A stretch of 8,142 bases of DNA, taken from NCBI GenBank assembly GCA_015485715.1, contig WFTA01000070.1, positions 1-8,142 on the forward strand. Reading direction: 5' to 3'. Shown here one piece after another: positions 1 through 6,674 of this stretch (position 1 is its first letter; every line of letters starts with the position of its first letter). The DNA is from Patescibacteria group bacterium. Its GTDB lineage: Bacteria > Patescibacteriota > Patescibacteriia > WFTA01 > S139-112. Below the pieces are notes generated by a model that was not told where the DNA came from, did not search any database, and saw nothing but the letters and a program-made list of their open reading frames with translations. The position numbers and the translations under genes were made by a program.

Positions 1-158
1 CTGCCTGCAAAGGAGGACAAAGTGGTCAGGGAGGACCACAAACTCCGGATATAGACTCCAATGGTTGTGTAGATGAAGGAGATCTCTCAAATATGCTTTC
101 TTGCTGGAATAAGACAGCAACCAATGCACCTTCAAAATGTTTTGTGGGAGGAAATTAG
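1..158 (+). CDS. C-terminal fragment of an exported dockerin-like protein (5' end outside window)
   Basis: The frame opening at base 3 runs uninterrupted to TAG at 156-158 and gives about 51 residues. It begins with a Gly/Gln-rich linker (KGGQSGQGGPQTP). An EF-hand-type calcium loop follows, D-I-D-S-N-G-C-V-D-E-G-D (bases 48-83), with acidic or amide ligands at loop positions 1, 3, 5, 9 and 12. It continues L-S-N-M-L-S-C-W, the helix pattern of a dockerin/EF half-repeat (DL..LL..W). Four cysteines over this short tail suggest disulfides and so an extracytoplasmic location. In dockerin-like proteins such a module is a C-terminal calcium-binding or adhesion module. Only one half-repeat is visible, so a true cohesin-binding dockerin is not shown. 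The rest of the protein, its start and its signal peptide lie upstream of the window. It is convergent with lemA, with 4 bp between the stops. It could also be the tail of a disulfide-containing pilin or surface protein. Confidence 0.6.
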   Translation, partial: ACKGGQSGQGGPQTPDIDSNGCVDEGDLSNMLSCWNKTATNAPSKCFVGGN

Positions 159-162
159 TGGA

Positions 163-717
163 TTAAAAAGAAACATTTACATTTTCCCTCTCTTTTTCAT
201 TTTCGATTTCAAAGTATTCTTCAGGAGTAAATTTGAACATCTTCACTATTATGTTGTTAGGAAAAATTTGAAGTTTGATGTTATAATCTCTTACTTGAGT
301 GTTGTAAAATCTTCTGGCTGCCTGAATCTTGTTTTCTGTATCTGACAGCTCATCCTGAAGCTGCAGAAAGTTTTGACTAGCTTTTAAATCAGGATAGTTT
401 TCTGCAACAGCAAAGAGCGATTTAAGGGTATTTGTCAACATGTTTTCTGCTTCTTGTCTGTCCTGAATATTTTGTGCATTCATGGCTTGAGATCTTGCTT
501 TGGTCACATTTTCCAGAATTTCTCTTTCATGTTTCATATATCCCTTTACAGTGTTAACAAGATTGGGTATTAGGTCGTATCTTCTTTTAAGTTGTGTTTC
601 TATATCAGAGAAAGCTTCTTTAATGCGTTGCCTCCTTCTTGTCAGGGAGTTATATATACTTATTATCCAAATGATAATCAGTATAATTACTATTAAGACA
701 ATTGCTATTATACTCAT
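163..717 (-). CDS. lemA: LemA family membrane protein
   Basis: A 184-residue protein of typical LemA length. One N-terminal membrane helix (about residues 3-22, nearly all Ile/Val/Leu) is followed by the family signature. This includes YNSLTRRRQRIKEAFSDIE (22-40), QLKRRYDLIPNLVNTVKGY (42-60) and HEREILENVTKAR (63-75). The second block, LFAVAENYPDLKASQNFLQL (101-120) with ENKIQAARRFYN (128-139), and the C-terminal FKFTPEEYFE...VSF are also characteristic. The fold is a long helical coiled-coil bundle anchored in the membrane. The molecular function of LemA is not established, although it is widespread. The ATG at 717 is preferred; an in-frame TTG at 726 would add only three residues (MSN) and has no ribosome binding site. 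It is transcribed divergently from the pilus operon, apparently from its own promoter, and there is no sign that it belongs to the pilus machine. Confidence 0.95.
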   Translation of the reverse strand: MSIIAIVLIVIILIIIWIISIYNSLTRRRQRIKEAFSDIETQLKRRYDLIPNLVNTVKGYMKHEREILENVTKARSQAMNAQNIQDRQEAENMLTNTLKSLFAVAENYPDLKASQNFLQLQDELSDTENKIQAARRFYNTQVRDYNIKLQIFPNNIIVKMFKFTPEEYFEIENEKERENVNVSF

Positions 718-719
718 AT

Positions 720-749
720 TAGACAATATAGTTAATTTTATGTTATAAT
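720..749 (+). promoter_or_regulatory. Predicted extended -10 promoter for the pilus operon
   Basis: TAGACA (720-725; five of six matches to TTGACA) is separated by 18 bp from a perfect TATAAT (744-749). A TG dinucleotide one base upstream (741-742) makes an extended -10, TGTTATAAT. Transcription would start near 755-757, leaving a leader of about 59 bases before the pilM ATG at 815. No other convincing promoter is seen until the one after pilC, so this is the likely source of the pilM-to-pilC transcript. The same TGn-TATAAT form recurs at the pilin promoter. Confidence 0.6.
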
Positions 750-755
750 ATATAA

Positions 756-767
756 GTGTTCTAACAC
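756..767. repeat. 12-bp perfect palindrome between divergent start sites
   Basis: GTGTTCTAACAC reads identically on both strands (arms GTGTT/AACAC, centre CT/AG handled as GTGTTC|TAACAC with a 2-base imperfect core). The arms are exact inverted repeats. It covers the predicted start points of both the pilM (about 756) and lemA (about 765) transcripts, a position typical of a repressor operator. No known operator consensus is recognised, and a chance inverted repeat in AT-rich DNA cannot be excluded. Confidence 0.35.
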
Positions 768-771
768 AGAC

Positions 772-800
772 ATTATAACTGATTATTTATTTTTTAGCAA
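772..800 (-). promoter_or_regulatory. Predicted sigma70-type promoter for lemA
   Basis: Read on the minus strand, a -35-like TTGCTA (795-800; four of six matches to TTGACA) is followed by 17 bp and a perfect -10 TATAAT (772-777). The expected start of transcription is about 765, giving a leader of about 48 bases before the lemA ATG. It lies back-to-back with the pilM promoter, so the two predicted transcripts start within about 10 bp of each other and overlap. This was predicted from the sequence only. Confidence 0.5.
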
Positions 801-814
801 GTAAATTGAGTAGG

Positions 815-1936
815 ATGGGTATATTTTCATCTAAAAAATATTATTTAGGTATTGATATTGGCAATAGTGCTATCAAAGTTGTAGAAATGATGCCAAGAGG
901 AAGGAGAGCCAAACTTTCTACTTATGGGTATGTTGAAATCAATACAGATATGGGAAGACCTGCAAAAGATGCAGAGGAAGATATTAAAATTTCCCTGGCA
1001 ATACGCAAAGTTTTGGAAAAATCAGGGGCAGTTAGCAGGAAAGTTGTATCGTCACTGCATAATTTTTCAGTTTTTTCTTCTATAATTGCTCTCCCTAAAA
1101 TGTCGAAAAAAGATCTCGGAAGGGCAGTTATGTGGGAAGCTAAAAAATTTATTCCTTTTAATATAGAGGAAATGAAGCTCTATTGGAAAATATTGCCTGA
1201 AGAAGACAGTCCTGCTTCTATTCAAATAGAAAAAGGCGACGCACAAAAAGATAAACATACAAATATATTGGGCAAAGTAAAGGGAGATGATGGTGTTTCA
1301 TTTCAAAAGGTGCTTATAACAGCTGCTCCTTTAAATATTGTGAACAGATATGTAAATATATTTAAACTTGCCAAACTGGAGCTTATAGCTTTAGAGACGG
1401 AAAGCTTTGCTTTGGAGAGAGCTTTGATTGGCAAGGATAAATCAGTTATAATGATTATAGATTTTGGAGCCTTTACCACTGATGTTGGAATAGTGGAAAA
1501 TGGTATTCCAATTCTAAACAGGAGTATAGATGTGGGAGGTGATACTGTTACCAAAGCTATAGCTAAAAGTTTGAACATAGATATCAAAAGAGCAGAGCAA
1601 TTTAAGAGGGATATTGGGTTTACCAGTGACGGCATCCCCAGTGTTCCCAAGGTTATTGAGACTACAATCAGTCCTATTATAAATGAGATAAAATATAGCT
1701 TTGATCTATTTCAAAGCAGAAGCAAAGATGGGGTTATAGAGAAGATTATTTTAACAGGAGGATCCAGTACTTTACCGGGCCTCACTGATTATTTAAGTAG
1801 AGTTTTGCAAATAAATGTCTATCTTGGTGATCCATGGGCTCGTGTGATATATCCCAATGAACTCCATCCTGTATTAGAGGAGATTGGGCCCAGATTTTCA
1901 GTAGCTGTAGGTTTGGGCATGAGAGAAATAGTATAG
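815..1936 (+). CDS. pilM: Type IV pilus assembly protein PilM (actin-like ATPase)
   Basis: A 373-residue actin/FtsA-fold protein. The phosphate-1 loop is GIDIGNSAIKVVEM (12-25), phosphate-2 is IIDFGAFTTDVGIV (214-227), and the adenosine motif is ILTGGSSTLPGL (312-323). The C-terminal PRFSVAVGLGMREI is also typical of the family. PilM is cytoplasmic, binds nucleotide and the N-terminal tail of PilN, and links the inner-membrane PilNO complex to the assembly ATPases. A hydrophilic, lysine-rich stretch (about 131-162) looks like a loop insertion before the conserved VLITAAP strand. The ATG at 815 is chosen because the family characteristically begins MG.F....Y.GIDIG; an in-frame TTG at 806 would add MSR. 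No Shine-Dalgarno is present at a proper distance. It is the first gene of the operon, and pilN starts 16 bp after its TAG. Confidence 0.94.
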   Translation: MGIFSSKKYYLGIDIGNSAIKVVEMMPRGRRAKLSTYGYVEINTDMGRPAKDAEEDIKISLAIRKVLEKSGAVSRKVVSSLHNFSVFSSIIALPKMSKKDLGRAVMWEAKKFIPFNIEEMKLYWKILPEEDSPASIQIEKGDAQKDKHTNILGKVKGDDGVSFQKVLITAAPLNIVNRYVNIFKLAKLELIALETESFALERALIGKDKSVIMIIDFGAFTTDVGIVENGIPILNRSIDVGGDTVTKAIAKSLNIDIKRAEQFKRDIGFTSDGIPSVPKVIETTISPIINEIKYSFDLFQSRSKDGVIEKIILTGGSSTLPGLTDYLSRVLQINVYLGDPWARVIYPNELHPVLEEIGPRFSVAVGLGMREIV

Positions 1937-1952
1937 TATTTATATAATATAT

Positions 1953-2954
1953 ATGTCAGAGGATATTGATTTTTTACATCCACCAAAAGATTCAGATGAT
2001 AAAAATAAGGACAGGAAAAAGTCTCCAGATTTTATATCTTTTCACATACCTGAAGACGAAGATGACAAGAGTGAGGGGGTAATAAACAAAATAAAATCAT
2101 ATTTTAAAGTTTTGTTTGATAGAAAAAGTAAAAAGAGGAAAAAAGAAGGGAGGGTCAGCACAGAGAAGAAAGATCATGTAATATCCAAATCTATACCTGA
2201 GAAGAAAGATATCGCAAAGCAGGAAACAGATTTAGGTAAACAAAAAAATGTCCCAAAATCCAAAACTTTTAGTGTTGATGGTAAGGATAATAGCCAAAAT
2301 GTAGATGTTGCCAAGGTTGAAAAAACATCTTATATATCCAGTTCGGAAGACTCAGATAGAAAACATGATATAGAAATTGATGTTAATTTGGCACCCAGTG
2401 ATAACGGTGGAGTAAATCTAGGATTGTATATAAGGATTCTGTTTGTAGTTTTAGTTATAGTAATTATAAGTATTTTCAGTTATAAAAGCATATCTAGTTA
2501 TCAGTCAGAAAAAGAGAATATAAATGCTGTTAAATCAAGAATTTCAGAGATTGAGAGGAAGGTAAATGATTTAACCAACTCACAGGATGTTAAAAATAAG
2601 CTGGATTTCTATATTAGAAAGGATTTGTTTGTTACAACATATAAAGATATTACACGTACATCGAGGTTATTTGATGTATTAGAAGGTATAGTGACTGAGG
2701 GGGTTGTGTTTCAGGGTTTTAGTTTTAATGCAGATGAAGGATCTTTGGTTGTAAAAGCGGTGGCAGATAGTTATGAAAAGGCTGTCTGGCAATGGTATTT
2801 ATTTAAAGAGTCTGATTATGTTAAAAGTGTTAAAGTCTCAGATATAAGTAAGGGCAATAATCAAAGAGCTGGTGAGGAGGGAGAGGTACCTACTGTGAGC
2901 ATATTGTTTGATATACTTTTAGATATGAATAAGTTTAAGATTAATTCAGACTAA
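1953..2954 (+). CDS. pilN: PilN-like T4P alignment protein with long cytoplasmic extension
   Basis: A 333-residue bitopic membrane protein, clearly longer than usual PilN (about 180-220). Residues 1-140 are highly charged, rich in Lys/Asp/Glu/Ser and low in complexity, probably disordered. IDVNLAPSD (142-150) resembles the conserved xNLLP PilM-binding motif that normally lies at the very N-terminus. One membrane helix follows (about 158-177), then a short coiled coil (about 183-210) and a small alpha/beta domain (about 215-330). That domain has the spacing of the PilN ferredoxin-like fold (F.VLEGIV..GV.F.GFSFN..EGSL.V.AVADSYE). PilN pairs with PilO in the membrane and recruits PilM. The name rests on position between pilM and pilO plus topology and the motif; the sequence is divergent. 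The upstream region is only AT-rich, with no Shine-Dalgarno. pilO begins 3 bp after its stop. Confidence 0.86.
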   Translation: MSEDIDFLHPPKDSDDKNKDRKKSPDFISFHIPEDEDDKSEGVINKIKSYFKVLFDRKSKKRKKEGRVSTEKKDHVISKSIPEKKDIAKQETDLGKQKNVPKSKTFSVDGKDNSQNVDVAKVEKTSYISSSEDSDRKHDIEIDVNLAPSDNGGVNLGLYIRILFVVLVIVIISIFSYKSISSYQSEKENINAVKSRISEIERKVNDLTNSQDVKNKLDFYIRKDLFVTTYKDITRTSRLFDVLEGIVTEGVVFQGFSFNADEGSLVVKAVADSYEKAVWQWYLFKESDYVKSVKVSDISKGNNQRAGEEGEVPTVSILFDILLDMNKFKINSD

Positions 2955-2957
2955 TAT

Positions 2958-3551
2958 ATGGAGAAAAAGACAAGAACTAAAAAAATTCACTGGAATTGGA
3001 TAGTTGTGTTTCTGTGTATTGCAATAGTTGCCGGAGGATATTTTTTAATCATAAGGCCGTATAGTAGTAAATCTAAGTTATTGGAGGAGGAAAGATTAAA
3101 ATTAGTAAAGGAATTAAGAGTAAAGGAAGAGGAAATGGAATTTTGGAAGACAGTTGCTTCTTATCAAGAAGTTGATGAGAGATATGTTGAATTAATGCGA
3201 AATTCACTACCTCTGTTTCCCAATACCATCGATTTGGTTGTAAATATGGAAAGTCTGGCTCAATCTGCTGGTATGGATATGGAGGAAATAAGTTTTGGAA
3301 ACGAAATGGAGGAATATGAAAAGAGTGTTTACAGTACTGATGCCTATAGAAATGTTGAAGTGCGGGATATTGGTATTAAAGTATCACTTTCAGGTATGAC
3401 TTATACCAGATTAAAAGACTTTGTTAGAAAGGTAGAGAGCAACTTAAGGTTGATGGAAATCAGGCAGTTTCAGTTTATTCCGTCGTCTCAAAGTCTATCT
3501 GTAGATATGAAAGCTTACTATATTTCTTTTGGAAATAAGAAAGATAAGTGA
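2958..3551 (+). CDS. pilO: PilO-like T4P alignment protein
   Basis: A 197-residue bitopic protein. It has a basic N-terminus (residues 1-9), one membrane helix (about 13-33), and a charged coiled coil (about 38-65, rich in Glu/Lys/Leu). A C-terminal domain follows with PilO signatures: LPLFPNTIDLVVNMESLAQSAGM (84-106, the LP..P....L...LE.LA..AG pattern) and VSLSGMTYTRLKDFVRKVE (142-160). PilO forms a heterodimer with PilN on the outer face of the membrane and helps align the motor and platform. It ends in TGA, which shows UGA works as a stop in this genome: reading through would give an implausible Cys/Tyr-rich tail. It is packed 3 bp after pilN and 1 bp before the next gene, so translational coupling is likely. 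Confidence 0.87.
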   Translation: MEKKTRTKKIHWNWIVVFLCIAIVAGGYFLIIRPYSSKSKLLEEERLKLVKELRVKEEEMEFWKTVASYQEVDERYVELMRNSLPLFPNTIDLVVNMESLAQSAGMDMEEISFGNEMEEYEKSVYSTDAYRNVEVRDIGIKVSLSGMTYTRLKDFVRKVESNLRLMEIRQFQFIPSSQSLSVDMKAYYISFGNKKDK

Positions 3552-3552
3552 T

Positions 3553-3843
3553 ATGACTGTACAGAAGAAGAACAAAACAAAAATATATTTGGAAATTGCT
3601 GTAGTGATTATTCTTGTAGTAGCAAGTGTATTTATGGTTATTTTTTTAATAAAAAATAAACAGGTAGATAATATTAATCTTGGTGTTTTGAATGAAAAGC
3701 AGATGGATTTAAATAGAAAAGGTAAGAACAATGACAAGATAGATGTTTTTAAAGTTCTGGATAGTCTGGAAAAATTTGGTGAATGGCCTGTAGAGGATAC
3801 AAATCCCCGTCCTGTTCCCAGAAGCAATCCTTTTGCCTTATAA
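3553..3843 (+). CDS. Small single-pass membrane protein at the PilP position, ending in an NPF motif
   Basis: A 96-residue protein with a short basic cytoplasmic start (MTVQKKNKTK), one strongly hydrophobic helix (about 11-33) and a polar external region. It ends PVEDTNPRPVPRSNPFAL. The RSNPFAL ending resembles the G/R-x-(N/D)-PF-x motif in the linker of PilP-type T4P proteins, which contact PilNO, but the beta domain of PilP and its lipoprotein Cys are absent. Its place between pilO and pilB in a gap-free operon suggests a small alignment-complex partner. That role is inferred. The ATG at 3553 is preferred, one base after the pilO stop. An in-frame TTG at 3529 would overlap pilO and put a charged MEIRKISD in front. 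Both start choices keep the whole membrane segment. Confidence 0.65.
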   Translation: MTVQKKNKTKIYLEIAVVIILVVASVFMVIFLIKNKQVDNINLGVLNEKQMDLNRKGKNNDKIDVFKVLDSLEKFGEWPVEDTNPRPVPRSNPFAL

Positions 3844-3855
3844 TTTAAATAAAAT

Positions 3856-5595
3856 ATGCCCAGAAAAAAGTCTACAAGTGAAGTATTCAGTATACTGGAA
3901 GAGCTTGTCAGAAAAAAATATATTACCCAAGCTCAGGCTAGTATATTGTCAAATATACGATCTTTTAGTGTTTTAGAGGAAAAACTTATAAAATCAGGAT
4001 GGGTTGATGAGGAAGAGTTTGCAAAAATGAAAGCCAGATTTTTTGGTCTTCCTTATATTAATCTGATAGGTAGAAAAGTTGATCCAGAGGTAGTTAAGAT
4101 ACTTCCTAAAGATTTTTCAGATAATTACAAAGTGGCTGTATTTGATAAAAAAGGAAAGACTTTATCTATAGCTATATACGATCCCACCAACCTTAAGGCA
4201 AGAGAGGCTCTTGAGTTTTTTGCTAGAGAGGGGAATTATAAGATAAAGCTTTATACTTGTTCTAAAAAATCATTTGAGGAGATATATAACCAATATTCTG
4301 CTCTGAAATCTGAGGTGGAGGAATTTCTTGGTGAAGCAAAGGAGAAATTAACAGTAAGTACAGATGAACTGGTTCAGGCTGGTGAACACATAGACGAACG
4401 AAGTGCACCCATTGCTAAAATGGTGGATGTGATTTTGAGGCATGCGGTAGAGGAGAATGCCTCTGATATACACATAGAGCCTATGATGAATAAAACCCGT
4501 GTAAGATACAGAATAGACGGGGTTTTAAAGACATCATTGATTCTTCCTAAATACGTTCATTCAGCCATAGTATCGCGTATTAAAGTTATGGCAAGATTAA
4601 AAATAGATGAAACAAGAATTCCGCAGGATGGTCGTATAAGAGTGACGTTAGACGGCAAGGAAATAGATTTTAGAATATCAACCCTGCCTTTGTACAGGAA
4701 TGAGAAAGTAGTGATGAGAATATTGGATTCGAATAAAGGAGATATAAAGCTTGAGGACTTAGGATTTGAGGGTAAGAATTTGTCAGTTATAAAGGAAAAT
4801 ATTAAAAAGCCGCATGGAATGTTTTTGGTCACCGGACCCACGGGGTCTGGTAAAACAACTACTCTTTATTCTGTTTTGAATATATTAAACAATGACGATA
4901 TAAATATTGTAACTCTTGAAGATCCGGTTGAATATTATTTGCCGGGTGTAAATCAATCCCAAATTAACCCAGAGGTTGGGCTCACTTTTGCTTCAGGACT
5001 GAGGTCAATCCTAAGGCAAGATCCTGATGTAATTATGGTGGGTGAGATTAGAGACAGAGAGACAGCAGATTTGGCTATACACGCATCTTTGACAGGACAC
5101 ATTGTTCTTTCCACTCTTCATACCAATGATGCTTTTGGTGCTATACCCAGACTTGTTGATCTAAAGGTAGAACCTTTTTTACTTGCATCTACACTGAATG
5201 TTATCTTGGCTCAGAGGCTGGTACGTAAGCTGTGTACAAAGTGTAGAGTTGTGGCTGATGTTCCTGACAGGATTAAAAGTGAGGTCAAAGAAGAATTGGC
5301 AAGGATAAATCCTCTATCACTTCCATCTGATATTGATATGGATAATTTCAAGTTCTGGAAGGGTGAAGGATGTCCAGAGTGTGGTGAGACTGGTTATAGG
5401 GGAAGAACAGCTATTGCAGAGGTGTTAAATATTGAAGACGAAATCAGAGAGATAATTTCAAAACAAAAGGACTGGCATTTGATAAAGGAACATTTTTTTA
5501 AAGAAGGTATGCTTACCTTAAAGCAAGATGGTATAGTTAAAGCTTTAAGGGGTCTTACAACTATTGAAGAAGTATTAAGAGTAACTCAGGATTAA
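3856..5595 (+). CDS. pilB: Type IV pilus extension ATPase PilB
   Basis: A 579-residue GspE/PilB-family secretion ATPase of normal length. The N-terminal MshEN-like domain (about 15-150) includes FGLPYINL...DPEVVKILP. The N2 domain (about 180-290) has ASDIHIEP (202-209) and RYRIDG (217-222). The catalytic elements are all intact. They are Walker A GPTGSGKT (327-334), Asp box TLEDPVEY (353-360), arginine region LRSILRQDPD (382-391), Walker B VIMVGEIRD (392-400) and His box LSTLHTN (418-424). A zinc tetracysteine of the PilB/GspE type is present: C460-x2-C463 and C506-x2-C509. It hydrolyses ATP as a cytoplasmic hexamer and drives pilin polymerisation through PilC. The gene begins 12 bp after the preceding stop without a visible Shine-Dalgarno. 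It is the best-conserved gene in the window. Confidence 0.98.
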   Translation: MPRKKSTSEVFSILEELVRKKYITQAQASILSNIRSFSVLEEKLIKSGWVDEEEFAKMKARFFGLPYINLIGRKVDPEVVKILPKDFSDNYKVAVFDKKGKTLSIAIYDPTNLKAREALEFFAREGNYKIKLYTCSKKSFEEIYNQYSALKSEVEEFLGEAKEKLTVSTDELVQAGEHIDERSAPIAKMVDVILRHAVEENASDIHIEPMMNKTRVRYRIDGVLKTSLILPKYVHSAIVSRIKVMARLKIDETRIPQDGRIRVTLDGKEIDFRISTLPLYRNEKVVMRILDSNKGDIKLEDLGFEGKNLSVIKENIKKPHGMFLVTGPTGSGKTTTLYSVLNILNNDDINIVTLEDPVEYYLPGVNQSQINPEVGLTFASGLRSILRQDPDVIMVGEIRDRETADLAIHASLTGHIVLSTLHTNDAFGAIPRLVDLKVEPFLLASTLNVILAQRLVRKLCTKCRVVADVPDRIKSEVKEELARINPLSLPSDIDMDNFKFWKGEGCPECGETGYRGRTAIAEVLNIEDEIREIISKQKDWHLIKEHFFKEGMLTLKQDGIVKALRGLTTIEEVLRVTQD

Positions 5596-5596
5596 T

Positions 5597-6673
5597 ATGA
5601 ATAAAACAGGAGTTGAGTTGATGATGCAAAAAATTTTAGGTCAGTTAGTTGCCCAAAATGGTCAGGAAATATATATTATTTCCGGACAAAAGCCTATGAT
5701 GAGGAAGTTTGGGTATTTATTGGAAACAGAAATAAGTGATATAATCACAGAAGATAGTATAAAAAATATAGTAGACATAGTTTTGTCTGATGATGAAGTT
5801 CAGTTTTTAAATAAACACAAGAATATTACTGTGGTAAGAGAGATAGGAAGCATTGGAAGATTCAGAGTAAGATGCTATTTTCAGAGAAAGAGTTTGTCTG
5901 TCGTCTTTCGCAATATTTCCAATACAATACCAAAATTTGATAATTTGATTTTACCTGAAAGTGTAAGAAAAATTCCTCATCTTAATGAAGGACTGGTGGT
6001 TATCTCAGGCCCATACGATTCTGGCAAGTCAACTTTAATTGCCTCTATACTTCAGTATATTTTGGATAATAAGAAAGTTCGGGTTATGACCATAGAAAAG
6101 CCATTGGAATATATTCTTATAGGAGGTAAGGGATTAGCTGAACAGCGAGAAGTGGGGGTTGATGTATCAAGTTTTGAGGAAGGGTTGGATATGCTTTTTG
6201 AGGATGATGTAGATGTGATATATGTTAGTGATATCTCAAGTGCAGATACATTATCTCGTATAATTTCTCTGTCATCTATGAAACTGGTATTTTTACATAT
6301 TACCAGTGATTCTACTGTGGAGGCTCTTGAGAGCATGATTTCTCTTGCTGAGGAATTTGGAAAATATAAAAGTTTTTCTCATAAATTGTCAAAACATTTA
6401 AGCGTGTGTTTGAATCTGAGACTTCCTCCCACAGTAGGTAGAACAGGAAGAATATATGCATTTGAAATTTTAATAAATACCTCACCAGTTAAGATTGCAT
6501 TAAAGGACAGAGAGTTTGATAGAATCGAGAATATACTTCAGCTTTCCAGTAAAGAGGGTATGAAAACGCTGGACCAGCATCTTTTTGAGCTGGTACAGGA
6601 TGGAAAAGTCGATAAAAAAGATGCGGCAATTTATTTTAACAATCCTGATAAATTTAAAAGTTTAATAGCATAG
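5597..6673 (+). CDS. pilT: Degenerate PilT-like ATPase (retraction-motor paralogue)
   Basis: A 358-residue protein of PilT length that aligns by eye end to end with PilT. Matches include the RFRV (88-91) with QRKSLSVVFRNI strand, an AEQREVGVD segment (181-189), and the C-terminal GRIYAFEILINTSPV (284-298) with SKEGMKTLDQHLFELVQDGKV (318-338). Walker A is GPYDSGKS (138-145), still GxxxxGKS but without the usual GPTGSGK. The Asp box is TIEKPLEY instead of TIEDPIEY (D168K). The LRSALREDPD arginine region reads LDMLFEDDVD (197-206), so both arginines are acidic. Walker B is VIYVSDISS (207-215) instead of VILVGEMRD. The His box is reduced to LVFLHITS. PilT normally powers pilus retraction. Here catalysis is probably weak or lost, and a regulatory subunit role is possible. 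It starts 1 bp after pilB, with AGGA (5588-5591) 5 bp before the ATG, the best Shine-Dalgarno in the operon. Confidence 0.86.
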   Translation: MNKTGVELMMQKILGQLVAQNGQEIYIISGQKPMMRKFGYLLETEISDIITEDSIKNIVDIVLSDDEVQFLNKHKNITVVREIGSIGRFRVRCYFQRKSLSVVFRNISNTIPKFDNLILPESVRKIPHLNEGLVVISGPYDSGKSTLIASILQYILDNKKVRVMTIEKPLEYILIGGKGLAEQREVGVDVSSFEEGLDMLFEDDVDVIYVSDISSADTLSRIISLSSMKLVFLHITSDSTVEALESMISLAEEFGKYKSFSHKLSKHLSVCLNLRLPPTVGRTGRIYAFEILINTSPVKIALKDREFDRIENILQLSSKEGMKTLDQHLFELVQDGKVDKKDAAIYFNNPDKFKSLIA

Positions 6674-6674
6674 T

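Noticed and set aside
22..39. Inverted repeat GTGGTC/GACCAC with a 6-base spacer.
   Set aside because: It lies inside the Gly-rich coding linker of the first gene, has no T run and is not between genes; it is likely a by-product of Gly/Gln/Pro codons.
73..345. A 90-codon open frame on the + strand.
   Set aside because: It overlaps the dockerin-like reading frame and the antisense of lemA, is Phe/Tyr-rich and has no family resemblance; it is a shadow of lemA.
3549..3551. Possible UGA recoding (UGA as Gly, as in SR1/Gracilibacteria) at the end of pilO.
   Set aside because: Reading through gives a Cys/Tyr-rich stretch unrelated to PilO, while an ATG that starts the next membrane protein lies one base downstream. 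UGA acts as a stop.
5597..6673. The pilT-like gene as a pseudogene.
   Set aside because: There is no frameshift or early stop, its length is normal, the fold-defining N- and C-terminal segments are conserved, and it is translationally packed between pilB and pilC. Only the catalytic motifs are altered.
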